Below are positions 1-11,534 of a stretch of 64,000 bases of DNA, piece by piece. Position 1 is the stretch's first letter; each line of letters starts with the position of its first letter. The stretch is from contig SWBL01000150.1 of the NCBI GenBank assembly GCA_024195585.1, forward strand, positions 1-64,000. The letters are read 5' to 3'. This stretch comes from Aureobasidium sp. EXF-3400 (lineage: Eukaryota; Ascomycota; Dothideomycetes; Dothideales; Saccotheciaceae). The notes beneath the pieces were generated by a model, which was given only the letters and a program-made list of their open reading frames with translations, searched no databases and had not been told where the DNA came from. The position numbers were made by a program, and so were the translations under genes.

Positions 1-1511
1 CCCGACCCTCGAGAGAGAGTTTTAGGAACTTAGGTAAGCGAGTAGGTAACGAATAGGAACTTAGGATACCAGGTCGGGTGTGCTGACCACTGCACCACCA
101 CGGCTTTTCTTGGGTGGAGGGGACCCAACTTTCTTCAAATATAACGGTTGAAGGGATTGACATCGCCGCCGTGTTCGTTCCCTCTGGCCCTCGATGGAAG
201 GGCAACAAGCATAGTTCTGTGGTAGCATAGATCGTAGTGACGAAAAACTGCAAGGGGAATGAAGCATTTCGCTATCCGCGTCCTGATAGCCTTGAGTGCT
301 GTATAAAAAAATTCCAGCCCCTGACGAGGTTCGAACCTCAGACCTTCGCGTGAGTGCAGCGTATTCAAAGTCTTTCGATACAGCATCCACAATATTCATT
401 CCTCGAAAACCTGACACCACAACTCATCCCAATGGTAGAATTTCTTGCTTTTCGAGAAGGAAGCTCATCTCATCCTCTCCATTGGATCTCCAAAAAACTA
501 GACCTCCAACGGAGAAGCAAAACTGATTTCTCAGAACAACGTGACGCGTTAGTAGGTTGGTTTCCCCCTCCCTGTTGCTGTAATCGCCGCCAGGCCACGT
601 GGTTTTTGTTGTGAGCTAGTACCATTGCACTAAACTGTGTTGAACAGTGAAAGTCAGGAAACCCTATGGTAGGTTGCCGCTGGGGGGTCCTCTTTTTTTT
701 TAGTATATAAGGGTAGAGGAGTGAAGGAAGCGTGCGCTGTTGGTTGCGCCTTCCTTCTCCAATGCTGTTGCTCCTTCCTTCGATACTGATTGTCTTCTCT
801 TCCTTTGAGCTCAATGGCAGAAGCTCCTTCTACTTTTTGAAGATTGATGTTCCATCGCCGCGAGTGCAACACGCAGCTTCCACATCTTGTTCGCTTGAGC
901 TGTAGCGCACCGCCAAACTTAGTGGTACTCTTGTTGCCCTCTGCGCAAAGATGCTCAAGTTCCTTCCGAGACGCACAGAAGATCGTGTTGTCATATCGAT
1001 CTTGCGACTTCGCTGATAGTCTGTCTCGTCGCCTACGCACCAGCGTTCCGGACAGCTCTGGGTTAGGCGTCTCGCTAATCGTCGCTTCCCCTCCAGTTAG
1101 CGACTGCCGGTCCGGATACCAGCCATGTGCCCGGGAGTCATCGCCAATCAACCTCAGTGAAACTCTCTCGTTGCCGGCTCCCAACATTGGAGCACATTTG
1201 AGAGAATCAAACGCTGCTCCCAGTCATCGATAACTCGACACAGCATTTATAAGGGTTGTCGTCGTTTCTTGCAATTCTTTCCCTGATATCCACAACTTGG
1301 ACCAGCAACATACTGATAACCTGACGCGACACAATCATCAACACCAAGCATCGAATATTCCCATCGCTTTTGATTGAGGCTCTGCCGCACAGCAAGTATT
1401 CTCCACGAATCTCGTATCTCCATCTGAAACTCATCGCGTCTCCAGTATATCCATCTCGACACAGAAACCTCAAGCATCCTGAACAAGACCATCGTGTCAG
1501 GCAAAGACATC
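1..1511. other. Left-edge stretch without a supported gene
   Basis: I see no supported gene here. The first ~70 bases are rich in TAGG/CTTAGG words and poor in CA and TG, which resembles a repeat degraded by repeat-induced point mutation. A GGTTCGAACC palindrome near 329-338 looks like a tRNA B box but has no matching A box or acceptor stem. The part from about 1230 on is the presumed leader of the Myb/SANT-like frame that follows. Confidence 0.4.
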
Positions 1512-2240
1512 ATGGCTCCCATCAACAACCAGAACAAGATGACCATCGCCAGCACATCCGCACAAGCCTCAAGAACCTCGGGTAGATCGAATCCAAGTGG
1601 TGGAGTCCAGAAACCACGACGCGTGGTCAAGAACAAGCCTCAAGACCTCGCGAGCCTGGGCAGTATGTCCTGGAACAGCCAAGACCGAGAGTTACTGGTC
1701 GACTACCGTGCTCGCTTCCCTACCTGGGAGCCTGTGGCCGATGCGCTTGATCGAAGCAACCAGGCTGTCAGGAGCGAATGGACCAAGATGAAAAGCGGCC
1801 AGCGTGAAAGAGAGGGCAAATGGATGAAGAAGGTCGAAGCTTGTGAAGCGCTCCGCAACACCAAATTCCCGTCGAGGAAGTCCGGTGCCAGAACCACCGC
1901 CACGACAGCTCCTGCCGCCAACGTTCCCGCGGTGTCCAGCTCTGCAACAGCCAGCTCTGTGACAGCCAGCTCTGCTACATCAGTAAGCACAGATCGTGCT
2001 GCGGATATCCTCATCGCTATGTCCATGAGTGACGGTCCTGAGGTGGAGGCTGGAGGCAAGAGCAACCCTCCAAGATGTAAGAATCAGCAGATCGGCCAGA
2101 ACTCCAAGAACATTGCTTACAAGAAGCATTACAGCCCTCCTACCGGGCTCTCCTGGCAGAAAGTTGCCGCAGACCTGCGTTTCCTGGGCATACTCCGCAG
2201 GCAGACAACTGGGCAGTCAGCTCGCGTCGCTGCTTCTTGA
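1512..2240 (+). CDS. Possible Myb/SANT-like domain protein
   Basis: Single uninterrupted frame of 242 residues from the first ATG; an earlier GTG at 1494 is in frame but is not a likely eukaryotic start. Residues ~50-95 have a Myb/SANT-like layout: tryptophans about 18 and 22 residues apart (SMSWNSQD.., FPTWEPVADAL.., VRSEWTKMKSG), with LLVDYRARFP as helix 1 and DRSNQAVRSEW as a recognition-helix-like segment. Around it the protein is Ser/Ala/Thr-rich and basic, as in fungal regulatory proteins. I do not recognise a specific orthologue. The C-terminus (SWQKVAADLRFLGILRRQ) is not obviously a domain, and an unrecognised intron near the end is possible. Real coding is likely; the DNA-binding role is inferred from the domain-like pattern only. 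Confidence 0.5.
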   Translation: MAPINNQNKMTIASTSAQASRTSGRSNPSGGVQKPRRVVKNKPQDLASLGSMSWNSQDRELLVDYRARFPTWEPVADALDRSNQAVRSEWTKMKSGQREREGKWMKKVEACEALRNTKFPSRKSGARTTATTAPAANVPAVSSSATASSVTASSATSVSTDRAADILIAMSMSDGPEVEAGGKSNPPRCKNQQIGQNSKNIAYKKHYSPPTGLSWQKVAADLRFLGILRRQTTGQSARVAAS

Positions 2241-3729
2241 ACCTGCGACCATCTCATCGTCCTGAAGCCCATCCGTGGACACCTATCACAAGGCAAGAAA
2301 ACATCCAGAAGAACATCATGTCCAGTGAGTCCCCAAACTGGAACGAGTCTTTCCGGACACTGTGGGTTAGTTCAACACTATCATGTTTTGCGAAGGCCAA
2401 GCTTTTTTCTGGGAGAGTCTTTGGGAGACGGTAGAGAGGAAGATGACAAAGGTGAAGAGCGTCGTAGTCTCAGATCGTGCTCATACTGGACAGGCTGAGG
2501 TACAATTCGGCTGTTGATATAACTCTGATGAATACATTCCTTTTATACCGCTACCTTGGCATGTTCATTGGACGCGAGCTGTCGTCCTCCAGATTTCGAA
2601 GAGTGTGATGCTTGCTTTTCTCGCGTACGACTAAGCACGTCCATTCTCATGTGCAAGTACCACGAGAATTCTATATACACAACTTCGTCCGCAACCAGGT
2701 TATCGCAGCTGAACAAGTCGATATAGAAGCGTAAAGCATTGGTGTCTATCAAGCATTATTCTCTTCACCACTGCAACTTTGCTCAAAGAATACAGCCTGG
2801 TAATTCGTACTCTACAACATCTTCCTGTTCTTTTGCCTGGTTTCTCTATCGCTTTTCTCCCATTCCATTTTCTTCTCACTGTGATAATACCAAGAGATTC
2901 AGAGACTATTTGAGGCAGATTCTGGAAGCCATCGTTCGCAGTCAATTTGGGTACTATGCAATCCTCTGAGCTGGTATAGCACGTGGTCGTTATAGAGAAG
3001 TCAAATACCGACCAAGCATTTTGGCCACCAGGTCTTGAGTGTCGCTTATCACCAACAGCCCGCCTTCCTGATCGAGACAAACAGCTCCTCCGTTCTTTCC
3101 ATCACCGAAAGATCTCCTCGATTACCTTGCAGAATAGCGACAGCATCTCCGAGCTTTCACGTGGCCAAGAGCCGCCATCTATCGCTCTTTGCGAAACCGA
3201 CAGACAACGACTCCAACAAACGGCAGTTTCACCTCTCCAACTCCTTATCTTAACCACGAGATACCCGCGGACTTAAGGCACGACGATCAAAAGCAACCGT
3301 CCCGGATCTACCTTTGTCATGTCTTGGAAGAACATCATTGGATGGAAGACGTCTGTTTTCTGCTTTGCCTACACTGATAAGGAGTTCAACCCCAACATCT
3401 GCCGTGTCCCCCCCCAACTGATAGGCCGACAGTGCACATACAGATGCACTGCATATCGTCTGTTCCCCAGATAAGATAGGCAGGAGTCGGGATGTTGACT
3501 TGCCCCTCTTGCCTGTATGAGCGATCGTCATGATACTGTAAGTCGCATTTCTAATAGGCAGGCGATATTGGACACACCGGCTATTGTCTTGTAGCTATCG
3601 TTGAACGAGGCGGAGTTGTCTTCGAAAGACATGGGTTGCGCAACCCTCTTGTTATATATCTGGTAGGTATTACTCTGTCTTTATCTTCTTGTTTTGCTTT
3701 CCCGCATATCTTTCTTTTCTCCACACATC
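2241..3729. other. Intergenic region with the transporter promoter
   Basis: About 1.5 kb in which only short overlapping frames occur and none resembles a protein family. The last ~100 bases before 3730 are pyrimidine-rich (runs of TTTCTT and TCTTT), typical of the leader of a filamentous-fungal gene, and belong to the following transporter. Confidence 0.4.
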
Positions 3730-5368
3730 ATGGCTACAATGTTTGAGCCCCAAAAAGAAAAAGCTCTACAACACACACCAGAAGAGATCCCAGAAGTTGA
3801 AGTTGGAGAAGTTAAAGATGTCAAGAATGCAGATGCAGCACTTGACTTTCTACGTTTCGAGGGCGAAGGAGTTGAGATGACGGCCGAAGATGAAAAGGCA
3901 TTGGTGAGGAAGATTGATTGGATGATTATGCCGTTGATGTGGTGTTGTTATGTTGCGCAATACTTGGACAAGACATTGATCAACTATGCTGCTGTCATGG
4001 GGTTGTATGAGGATGCGAATATCACCAAGGCTGATTTCTCGAATTTGGTAAGTTGTACCTTGCGATGGAGATTCGAGTTCCATACTGACGAACGCAGGCC
4101 TGGATCTTCTACGTCACGTATTTAGCATTCGAATTTCCTCATGGCTATGGTATGCAGAGGTTCCCTACTGCCAAATATCTGGGAGTAATGGTATTGCTTT
4201 GGGGCACTATCGTCACGGTCACTGCTGCTTGCCACTCTTATGCCGGTCTCATTACCACCAGAGTCCTTCTCGGCTGCTTTGAAGCCGCAGTCGCGCCTTC
4301 CCTGATGCTCATCACAACAATGTGGTACAAGAAAAACGAACAACCTCCTCGCACTGGAATCTGGTACTTAGGCACTGGCACCGGTACAATCATTGGCTCT
4401 TTACTCTCTTACGCATTCCAACATGTTCACTCGGCCTCCCTCTATTCCTGGCAGATTCTTTTCTTGGTGGTTGGACTACTCACCATTTGTATTGGTATCA
4501 CTGTTGTGCTGGTATTCCCCGATAACCCAATGACCTCCCGCCTCTCTCACCAAGAAAAGATTTGGGCCATCGAACGTCTACGCGAAAACCAAACTGGAAT
4601 TGAGAACAAACACTTCAAGCTCAATCAAGTCGCCGAATGCTTCTGCGATCCACAGACTTGGTTGCTCTCTGCCATCACGATCTCGTCATCGGTACCCAAT
4701 GGCGCCGTGTCTTCCTTCCAGGCAACTCTGATCAAAGGTTTTGGATACAACAGCAAGGAAACTTCTCTGCTCCAGATCCCTGGCGGAGTTTGCAGTGTAA
4801 TCTCTATCTTGATCGCCACATACCTGGCTGGAAGATTTGATCAACGAGGCTTGAATATCGTAACTTTACTACTTCCTGGTATTCTTGGAGGAGCTCTGAT
4901 GGCGTTTATGCCAGAAGATAACAAAGCAGCCAAGCTCATCGGTAACTACTTGACAAACTGTATTGGAGCAAGTTTACCATTGCTCTATTCATGGGTGGGC
5001 GCCAATTACGCTGGCCACACCAAAAAGGTATGTTCCCCTATCTACTCCAGCATCTCCCTTGCATCTTACTAACACCATCTCAGGTCACCATGAACGCCAT
5101 CCTCCTCATCTCCTTCTGTCTCGGCAACATCATCGGTCCCCTAACCTTCCGCGCCGCCGACGCACCAGAATACATTCCTGCCAAAATCACCATCATTGTA
5201 ACCTGCGCAACTGCTGTAGTATTGACATTAATTTTGAGGGTATACTATCAATGGGAGAATAAGAGAAGGGACAGAAGAGCTGCTGAAAGGGGAATTGGAC
5301 ATAAGACTGATATCGAGTTTGCGGATGTTACGGATAGGAAGAATGAGGAGTTTAGGTATAGATTGTAA
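3730..5368 (+). CDS. MFS transporter, allantoate/anion:cation symporter family (Dal5-like)
   Basis: Spliced product of 510 residues from three exons: 3730-4047, 4098-5027 and 5084-5368. Both introns (50 and 56 nt) have GTAAGT or GTATGT donors, CAG acceptors and phase 0. The ATG at 3730 is chosen because the in-frame TTG upstream is not a normal start. The N-terminal ~60 residues are acidic and cytoplasmic. They run into KIDWMIMPLMWCCYVAQYLD, the first membrane helix and hallmark of the Dal5/Tna1/Liz1 family, whose members import allantoate, nicotinate, pantothenate or related organic anions. Twelve helices are expected; FYVTYLAFEFPHGYGMQRFP is the family's conserved helix-2 region, and PDNPMTSRLSHQEKIWAIERLR is the central-loop signature. 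The short C-tail is charged. The substrate cannot be read from the sequence, and no biosynthetic or catabolic partner is adjacent. Confidence 0.9.
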
Positions 5369-6957
5369 GGATGTGACAGATGCACTGAAGAGAGTATGGG
5401 AGGAAGAATGTGTTAGACGAAGAGTTGATACCCAGATTGAAATTCTTGTAGACCAGCAGCAACGCAGGTACGAACACAACTCTCAAGCCACTCTCCACAA
5501 TACGATACATTGCAAAATACTACACAAGGCGACAAACTCCCACGTAGCTCTCATCTTCTGTTGAGACTTCAGACAGAGTCCCATCACAACCTCAACTCTA
5601 ACTACAGCTCCAGCACTTTCTATCCCTCCAATCTTCTTCCTTCCTCCTCGACCATATTTTCCTCCAGCTTCTACATCCACTAATTCATCAACTCGCAAAT
5701 TCCTTTCCAACTACAGTAACAGATCTACCAGATCTACTCAGATCAACAATCCTCATCAACACTCATCGGCACTCATCCGGCAGTCTCGGCAGTTGCGAGA
5801 TACGAGAGCCAAACTCCACAAAAACTTCAGTTTCAGCTTGCCTCGCGCAACGCCGTGAGGCTCACACACGATCGTGGCTGTCGTGATCAAGAAAGCCACC
5901 TGACAACAGAGTTTGGTATAGACTTAGACTTTTTTATAAACTTCAGATCACAACCAAACTTTTAGAGGGCAAAGTGGAAAGTTGGAGAGATGTGGGAGGG
6001 TAGAAAAGAAGGTTCCGTAGCGGATTTTCAGGTTTCAGGTTATTGCTGACCACCATCTCTGAATTCCATCGTCGACTTGAGCTGTGATTTCTGCTTTACA
6101 ATGACATTTGGGAAGGGGAAGGTAGGGTGGTGGCTTGAGCTGAGAAAAGTGTCGGTTATATGTTTTTTTCTCCTGCAGAAGGGACAAGTACCTGCGTTGG
6201 ATGTATCTTCCGTGTGCTGTTGTATACTGTCAGTGGCTTGGTGATGACAGTGTCATCGATTGCCAAACCTGCATCAAGAGATCGGAAGATTAGGAAAAAG
6301 GCGCGCTGTAGCCATGGTTTTTGGTCATGCAGGACAGACGACGCAAAGTTCATGACGCAGTGCAATCACTATTCTCAAGCAAAAGAATGGTATACCATCA
6401 AGCCACTCTTCTCATGTTTGCTGCACCAGCGGAAGACCCTCGATACATTGCTCTGCTGTAGAGAGTAGAGGAAAGGGAATCATGGAAATAAATGAGTCAA
6501 AGAAAAAAGAACAGTTAAATGAATTTTTCCTTCTTCAAATAAAACACAGAATCGAAGAGTAGTGATAAGAAGGAGATGAGAACAAAGATAAGAAAAAGAG
6601 TAGCACACCCCATGCTGTTGGATCTGGAGGTTTTTGGCCCTTCAATGACCGTCCTCCCATCGAACCTGCCTCCCACTGGTAGATGCAAAAGCAGATTTCC
6701 GATAACAAAAAAAGATTCGTCCACCTCCTGATACAATGAAAAAGACCTGGTCTGCCTTCCATTGTTTCCGCAGCAAAAAAATTCAATCCCGAAAATGATC
6801 ATCCCAAAGTCATGTCCATCGTTTGTCCTGTTGATTCCTATTCCCAATCCATGTTCGCTTTCCTGTTCCCAAATGTTGGCAAAACAAAAAGCAATTTGCA
6901 CAATCCTTCTCTTGGAGTATCAGAGATGTCTCTCAAAAGCGACAGACCATGGAGTCG
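5369..6957. other. Convergent intergenic region
   Basis: About 1.6 kb between the 3' ends of the Dal5-like transporter (plus) and the Myb gene (minus). It holds pyrimidine-rich tracts (5570-5720), A-rich stretches around 6490-6600 and no frame with recognisable protein features. It probably contains both 3' untranslated regions. Confidence 0.45.
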
Positions 6958-8224
6958 TTAGCCTTTGCTGCCGAAGTGCTCTTTGGCGTATTGTTCGCAA
7001 GCCTACGAAATCACACTGTCAGAGTCGTCTTACAGAATTGACATGACCCAGATAGAATCAAGCGTGACAGGAAGCAGAATCAGGGGCTTTCCACTCACCT
7101 TGGCAGGTTTGCCGACTTTCTGTCCAATGACCTTCCATTTACTTTGTTCGTATTCCTTGATGGCAGCGAGTAGTGCCGCGCTCTGTAACAGTGTTAGCTG
7201 GTCAGGATAATGGTACAAGGAATAGAGAGGCGGACGAAATGGCTGACCTCGTCTTCCGCAAACTCTGCGTAGTGCATGTCCTGTTAGGAGGAGAAGGAGT
7301 AGTTAGCAATCGATATTCAGGTATACAGCAATGGATGAATGCATGTGATAGGGGTGGTGACGAGGAGGAGATAGGTAGCGTACCTTATACCAATGCTTCT
7401 TGACACTGCCTTCGGTCCGTGTTGGGAACGTCTTTGCGATCTCGCTCCAACTGTTACCGGCATCTCTCATGACCTTCAGCCTCTGCTCTTCCGCCGGGGT
7501 CCAAGGTGTGTTGGTTCGTCCTTTCTTTGGTCGCGCGGGTGGAGTATCGTGTCGAGGAATCCCCTGGTCACCAGGTCCTGGACCACTACCCGATGGTCCA
7601 CTCAACACATAGTTGCTCTGGTCGCTACCTTGACGGTCGGGGTGACCAAAGATACCGTGCTGGTCTAGGCCATAGCTGCTGAGAGACGATCCGGACAGAG
7701 GATGAGGGTCGAGTTCACTTGCACGTCGCTTCCTTGGGTTTAGCGGTGATTGGGGAATTTGTGGTGGTGGAGCGAGAGGCTGTTGCTGGAAGGGACTGTG
7801 TTGCTGATGATGTAGAAGACCAGGTGCGTGAGGATAACCAAACGGCGACGTGTTTGTCGTGTACGGTGATGAGTGATATGGGTTGGCATATGATGAGGGA
7901 GGTAGTAGACCAGCCGTCAGCGACAACTGCTGAGGTGACGCCGACAGTGGTAGTTGTTGTAAGCCTCGCTTTGGTTGTTGGTTACTGTGTGGTGGAAGAA
8001 AGGTATATATGTCAGTCATCAAGGTATCGTTGCGGTCCATGACATGCAAGTATACGGCCGTACAGGCGCGACGCTACGTGACAAGGTATCGAAAGCTTAA
8101 GCTTTGGGGGGAAAGGGAACATGTGAGGGTGTGGAACTTACGACATGTTGAACTGGTCGTGAGGGTTAGGTACCAGGTCCAGGTATGTACAATTGCTGGG
8201 ATGGGGAGGATATATTTGAGTCAT
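6958..8224 (-). CDS. Myb/SANT DNA-binding protein
   Basis: Spliced product of 281 residues from five exons on the minus strand: 8224-8142, 7984-7384, 7280-7248, 7182-7099 and 7002-6958. All junctions keep phase. The first intron (157 nt) joins NMS to NQQPKRG by splitting a Ser codon; the others are phase 0. The first ~150 residues are low complexity (Pro, Gln, Ser, Tyr; HHQQHSPFQQQPLAPPPQ), as in an activation domain. A basic patch (PRKRRASE) is a likely nuclear signal. RTNTPWTPAEEQRLKVMRDAG then NSWSEIAKTFPTRTEGSVKKHWYK is a clear Myb repeat with its tryptophans. The short last exons encode a second helical segment (SAALLAAIKEYEQSKWKVIG) resembling a partial second repeat, ending in KEHFGSKG. 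This architecture is common in Dothideomycete and Eurotiomycete Myb proteins of unknown target. The start exon is inferred from phase; an unseen upstream exon cannot be excluded. Confidence 0.8.
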
Positions 8225-9800
8225 GAGACGTCTGTTTGCTTGCGCAAAGAAAGAGCGCTGTGAGAAAGGGAAGCGTGGAAGAAGAAAGTGGGCTGGCTGC
8301 AGGCAGGCCCAGGACAAGGCGAAGTAGTGATTGAGCGGTAGGATATGCAAGCTTTCTGGCTGGCCGGCGCGCGTGCGCGTCAAAAAGTGAAATCAACAGC
8401 CGCAACAGACAGCGATAGCAATAAAGAGCGATCCAAATATTCGTGGTCGCAAAAGAGTATGGATGGGAATATGGGGTCGAGTTTGGGATAGATTCAGATT
8501 GCAACTTGGCGGATTGCGAGACGACAGTACTTGAGCTTGTAGTAATGTATCTGTCACAACGACTTCATGGTGCTCGAGAAAGGGAAAAGGAAAACGAAAA
8601 CGGGGCAGGACTCAGTTGGTATGGTGAGCTCAGAGGGTGGGGGGCAAGGACAGGGCCGGCAACCGACGCACTGCCTGCGCCTGCGGTAGCTAATAGCCAG
8701 ACCAATCTTGGCCGCGGGGGCGGCATGGGGCCTTGATCCTTTCTCAGGGAAGCAGCGCTCAGCGTGCATGCTGAGCACAGTCAGCGCCCTTCAAGACTGG
8801 CCGCAGTGTCGTATGCGGCTTGCAGGATGGCATCGTTGTGATCATCCTGAATCACTCCCATGTGTGTGGGGGGCGAGCTCGCTTTTGCGGGGAAACCGCC
8901 CACTCCGTGCCATGGCAAGTGTCTGGGACCGCGCTGGGAGCGCTGATTCGTCGCCGTACGCGAAGTCTTTTCGTTTTTCACGGCCTGCAAGCTGGCACCA
9001 GCAGCGTTGCTGCTGCATGTCACATGGGTTCCGAGAGTCTCTTTCCTCCCACGCGTACGCTTGCCATCATCTCGTGCAAACATGCAAAGATCGTCCTGCT
9101 CCGCACGATCGCACGTCTCCTCATGACGTACCATGTTCGATGGAGCTCGTGCTTGCTGGGTTTGCATGTGCTGCTTTGCGTGATGGGTAAACGAAGGCAG
9201 CCCTACGCTTGGCTGAACCAGAGAGGCAGAGACAAAGAGTCACCCATCACGCCTTTGACTGACTAAGGAGCATGCTTGCTCGCAGCTAGCCAAACGAACA
9301 GACGTGGCGCCTTACGGGCAGCGATAAAAGCAAACGTGCAAAGTGCCAATGAGGGTTAGTCAGTGAATCCTTCCGCCTAAACGGTCGGCGGTCGCGGAAT
9401 GAAGCTTCAAACGCGATGGGCTCCGATAAGGTCGAACCCGACAAAAGCCCCGGGCTTCATGCAAAGCACGATAACAAAAGGTGACGTTGAGCAAAAGTAG
9501 GGACGAGCAGACAAATGGGGAAAGATGATTGCAAGGGCTTCTTCTTGGGATAGATGAATGTCTCATGTCTCGCATTGTGCAGAATATTAGTACAGGCTGG
9601 GGAACTTGGGTTCTCACGAGTACAAGACGCCATATGCCGCAGCGATGTTCAGATGTTCCTCACATGCAGCGATGACAGCGCAATGGTTAAGCGTGCCGCG
9701 CCGCCTTCCGTCTGCATATCATGAAGGGAAACAGATCCGTCAACGGTCCGAGCTCCACTCAGCTTGTAGGGCGACAGGGTGGAGAAAGATGAGAGCATCT
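8225..9800. other. Upstream region of the Myb gene and 3' flank of the NDUFAF3-like gene
   Basis: About 1.6 kb with no supported gene. GC-rich, with several overlapping random frames on both strands that show no domain or hydrophobic pattern I trust. The part adjoining 8224 is presumably the Myb promoter and leader. Confidence 0.4.
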
Positions 9801-10604
9801 TTAGTAAGTGCCCTCCTTCCAACCAATGGGTATCAGAGCGGCAGCAACCTGTTGGACACCACGCTCGGTGGCGAGAAGGTTGAATTGAGAAGCGGCATTG
9901 CGCGTATCTGCAACCTCGAGACGAATGCCTAGATCACTGATGTGCTTCCTCGTCTCAGGCGAGACTGGAACAATGGAGGGACCAGTACCCAGGATAAGGA
10001 GATCTAGGCGCGGCGTCAGTAGGCTGTAGGTACTTGGGTACTTGTACTCGAGTAGGATAAAGGGGTCCTCTTTAAACTCACCAGGCTTGGGCCACACAGC
10101 GTCTAGCAGACCCCAGCTGTGTTCAGCCACCTCCCATTGACCCTTCTTGTTGCGCAGAGTGCCTCCAACGCTTGAGACGCCCTTGTTGTCATCGCCCAGG
10201 GCGCCTTCGCCAATTGTGCCCTCTTTGCGGCCCTCGCTGATCCAGGGCTTCCAGTTGAAAGCATCGCCACCAACAAGCAGGACTCCAGACCCAGCAATCT
10301 TGAGGCCAGAATTGAGAGCAAATCCGTCGTACGCGCAAGCGTCAATGGCAGTTGTAGGGGTGGGCGTGGCTCCGAGCACATTCATGGCAGCAAAGTCGGT
10401 TTGGGTGTCTTCTTTGCTGGTCGGGCCACGGTCCTTTGTCTTTGGTGGACCTATAGGACCTCTCTTGGATGCCATTGTCCTCGTCGTCGAATGCAAGTGT
10501 CTGCATAGTCTCGGGTTTGGCTGTCGAAGCATTGTGCGGGAGGCGGGGAGCTGTTCGAGCGAGGCGCGCAAGCAGGCGCCAGCGGGTCTGAAAATGGTAG
10601 CCAT
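9801..10604 (-). CDS. NDUFAF3-like mitochondrial complex I assembly factor (Mth938/DUF498 domain)
   Basis: Uninterrupted frame of 267 residues on the minus strand, starting at the first ATG. The N-terminus (MATIFRPAGACLRASLEQLP, then many Arg/Ser and few acidic residues up to ~residue 45) looks like a mitochondrial targeting peptide. From ~residue 75 the protein is the Mth938-like fold: AIDACAYDGFALNSGLKIAG, then LLVGGDAFNWKPW, then PRLDLLILGTGPSIVPVSPE, then ADTRNAASQFNLLATERG, then VAAALIPIGW. These match the NDUFAF3 family, which helps assemble the peripheral arm of respiratory complex I. A ~60-residue insertion (about 115-175; EGRKEGTIGEGALGDDNKG and after) between the first strands is seen in fungal members. 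Function is inferred from family. It is transcribed in the same direction as the next gene, with 930 bp between. Confidence 0.88.
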   Translation of the reverse strand: MATIFRPAGACLRASLEQLPASRTMLRQPNPRLCRHLHSTTRTMASKRGPIGPPKTKDRGPTSKEDTQTDFAAMNVLGATPTPTTAIDACAYDGFALNSGLKIAGSGVLLVGGDAFNWKPWISEGRKEGTIGEGALGDDNKGVSSVGGTLRNKKGQWEVAEHSWGLLDAVWPKPGEFKEDPFILLEYKYPSTYSLLTPRLDLLILGTGPSIVPVSPETRKHISDLGIRLEVADTRNAASQFNLLATERGVQQVAAALIPIGWKEGTY

Positions 10605-11534
10605 GTTGAGCTGGTGTGTGACTTGAGCGCTTTGTGCAATTCAATGGACTTGGTGTTTTGAGTCTCGCCTTCGTGTTCCTTCCTAACAATCTGGTCACAG
10701 AAAGTATGGAGAAGCTCGGCATCAAAACGTCACCAGTTTCTGGTCTGTCCCGATTAGGTAACGATCATCGCCCCCCTTCGCAGCACCTAAAATCCACCAC
10801 GACCCGTCGTCCACCTCATCACCCAAATCTTCAGATCGCAAAAATGCGCCCAAAAGGTCCTCTTGTTCCCGTTCTCCACTCGTCGGCCACACACTCCGAG
10901 TCCCCTTCAGCCCGTGGTGACCTTATCCTCATGCTTGACCCAAAACCCCATCAAGTCAAAGTCAAGACCTTTGATGCGTGGGCTTTCCCATCGCCCTTGT
11001 TAGACTCCAACATTACTGCACCAAAGAAACTCGTGTCAACTGCTTCATCCCGATAGAATTGCGCCCGGGTGCCTGCCTGGCCTTTTTGACTTCCTTCTCA
11101 AATCGGATCGCACTCCCATTGTTTCTTTCAGCCTTGCTTACACCGGGCACGTCAGATCACACTGCATCGTCGAGCTAGCGCCCTGTGGCTGCCTCTACTT
11201 GTCACGAGAACCGCTGTCACAGCCGCCACTTCCCGTCTGCAACCCAGCCTTATTGAGCATCCATAAGAGTCATGACACTGATCAACATGTCTGATCATAC
11301 CAGCCATATGGCTCTTGGATAGACATCTGCATGAACCACTTCCACAGAGAGCGAACCTCGAGACAGAGCCAGGCGTTCGATGCGTACTTATACAATTTAA
11401 CCCAGATAGCACTCACCGTCCTTGTCAGACAAGCTCTGGAAGCAAGAAAACATTATGCAGCTATTTAGGAGCAACCTCCTGTACCCGGCTCCGATCTGAA
11501 GCAATAACAATACGGATTTGATCCCAGCTGTCTA
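10605..11534. other. Intergenic region between NDUFAF3-like gene and MFS transporter
   Basis: 930 bp holding the presumed promoter of the NDUFAF3-like gene and the 3' end of the MFS gene. It contains a pyrimidine-rich block and short frames only. I see no gene or repeat in it. Confidence 0.45.

Noticed and set aside
80..110. tRNA suggested by GTGGTGCAGTGGTCAGCAC on the minus strand
   Set aside because: It looks like an A box, but no T arm follows within 60 bases on that strand; the TTCGAA at ~330 is on the wrong side.
325..345. tRNA gene suggested by GGTTCGAACC
   Set aside because: The palindrome resembles a B box, but no A box, 7-bp acceptor stem or anticodon arm can be placed on either strand at the right spacing.
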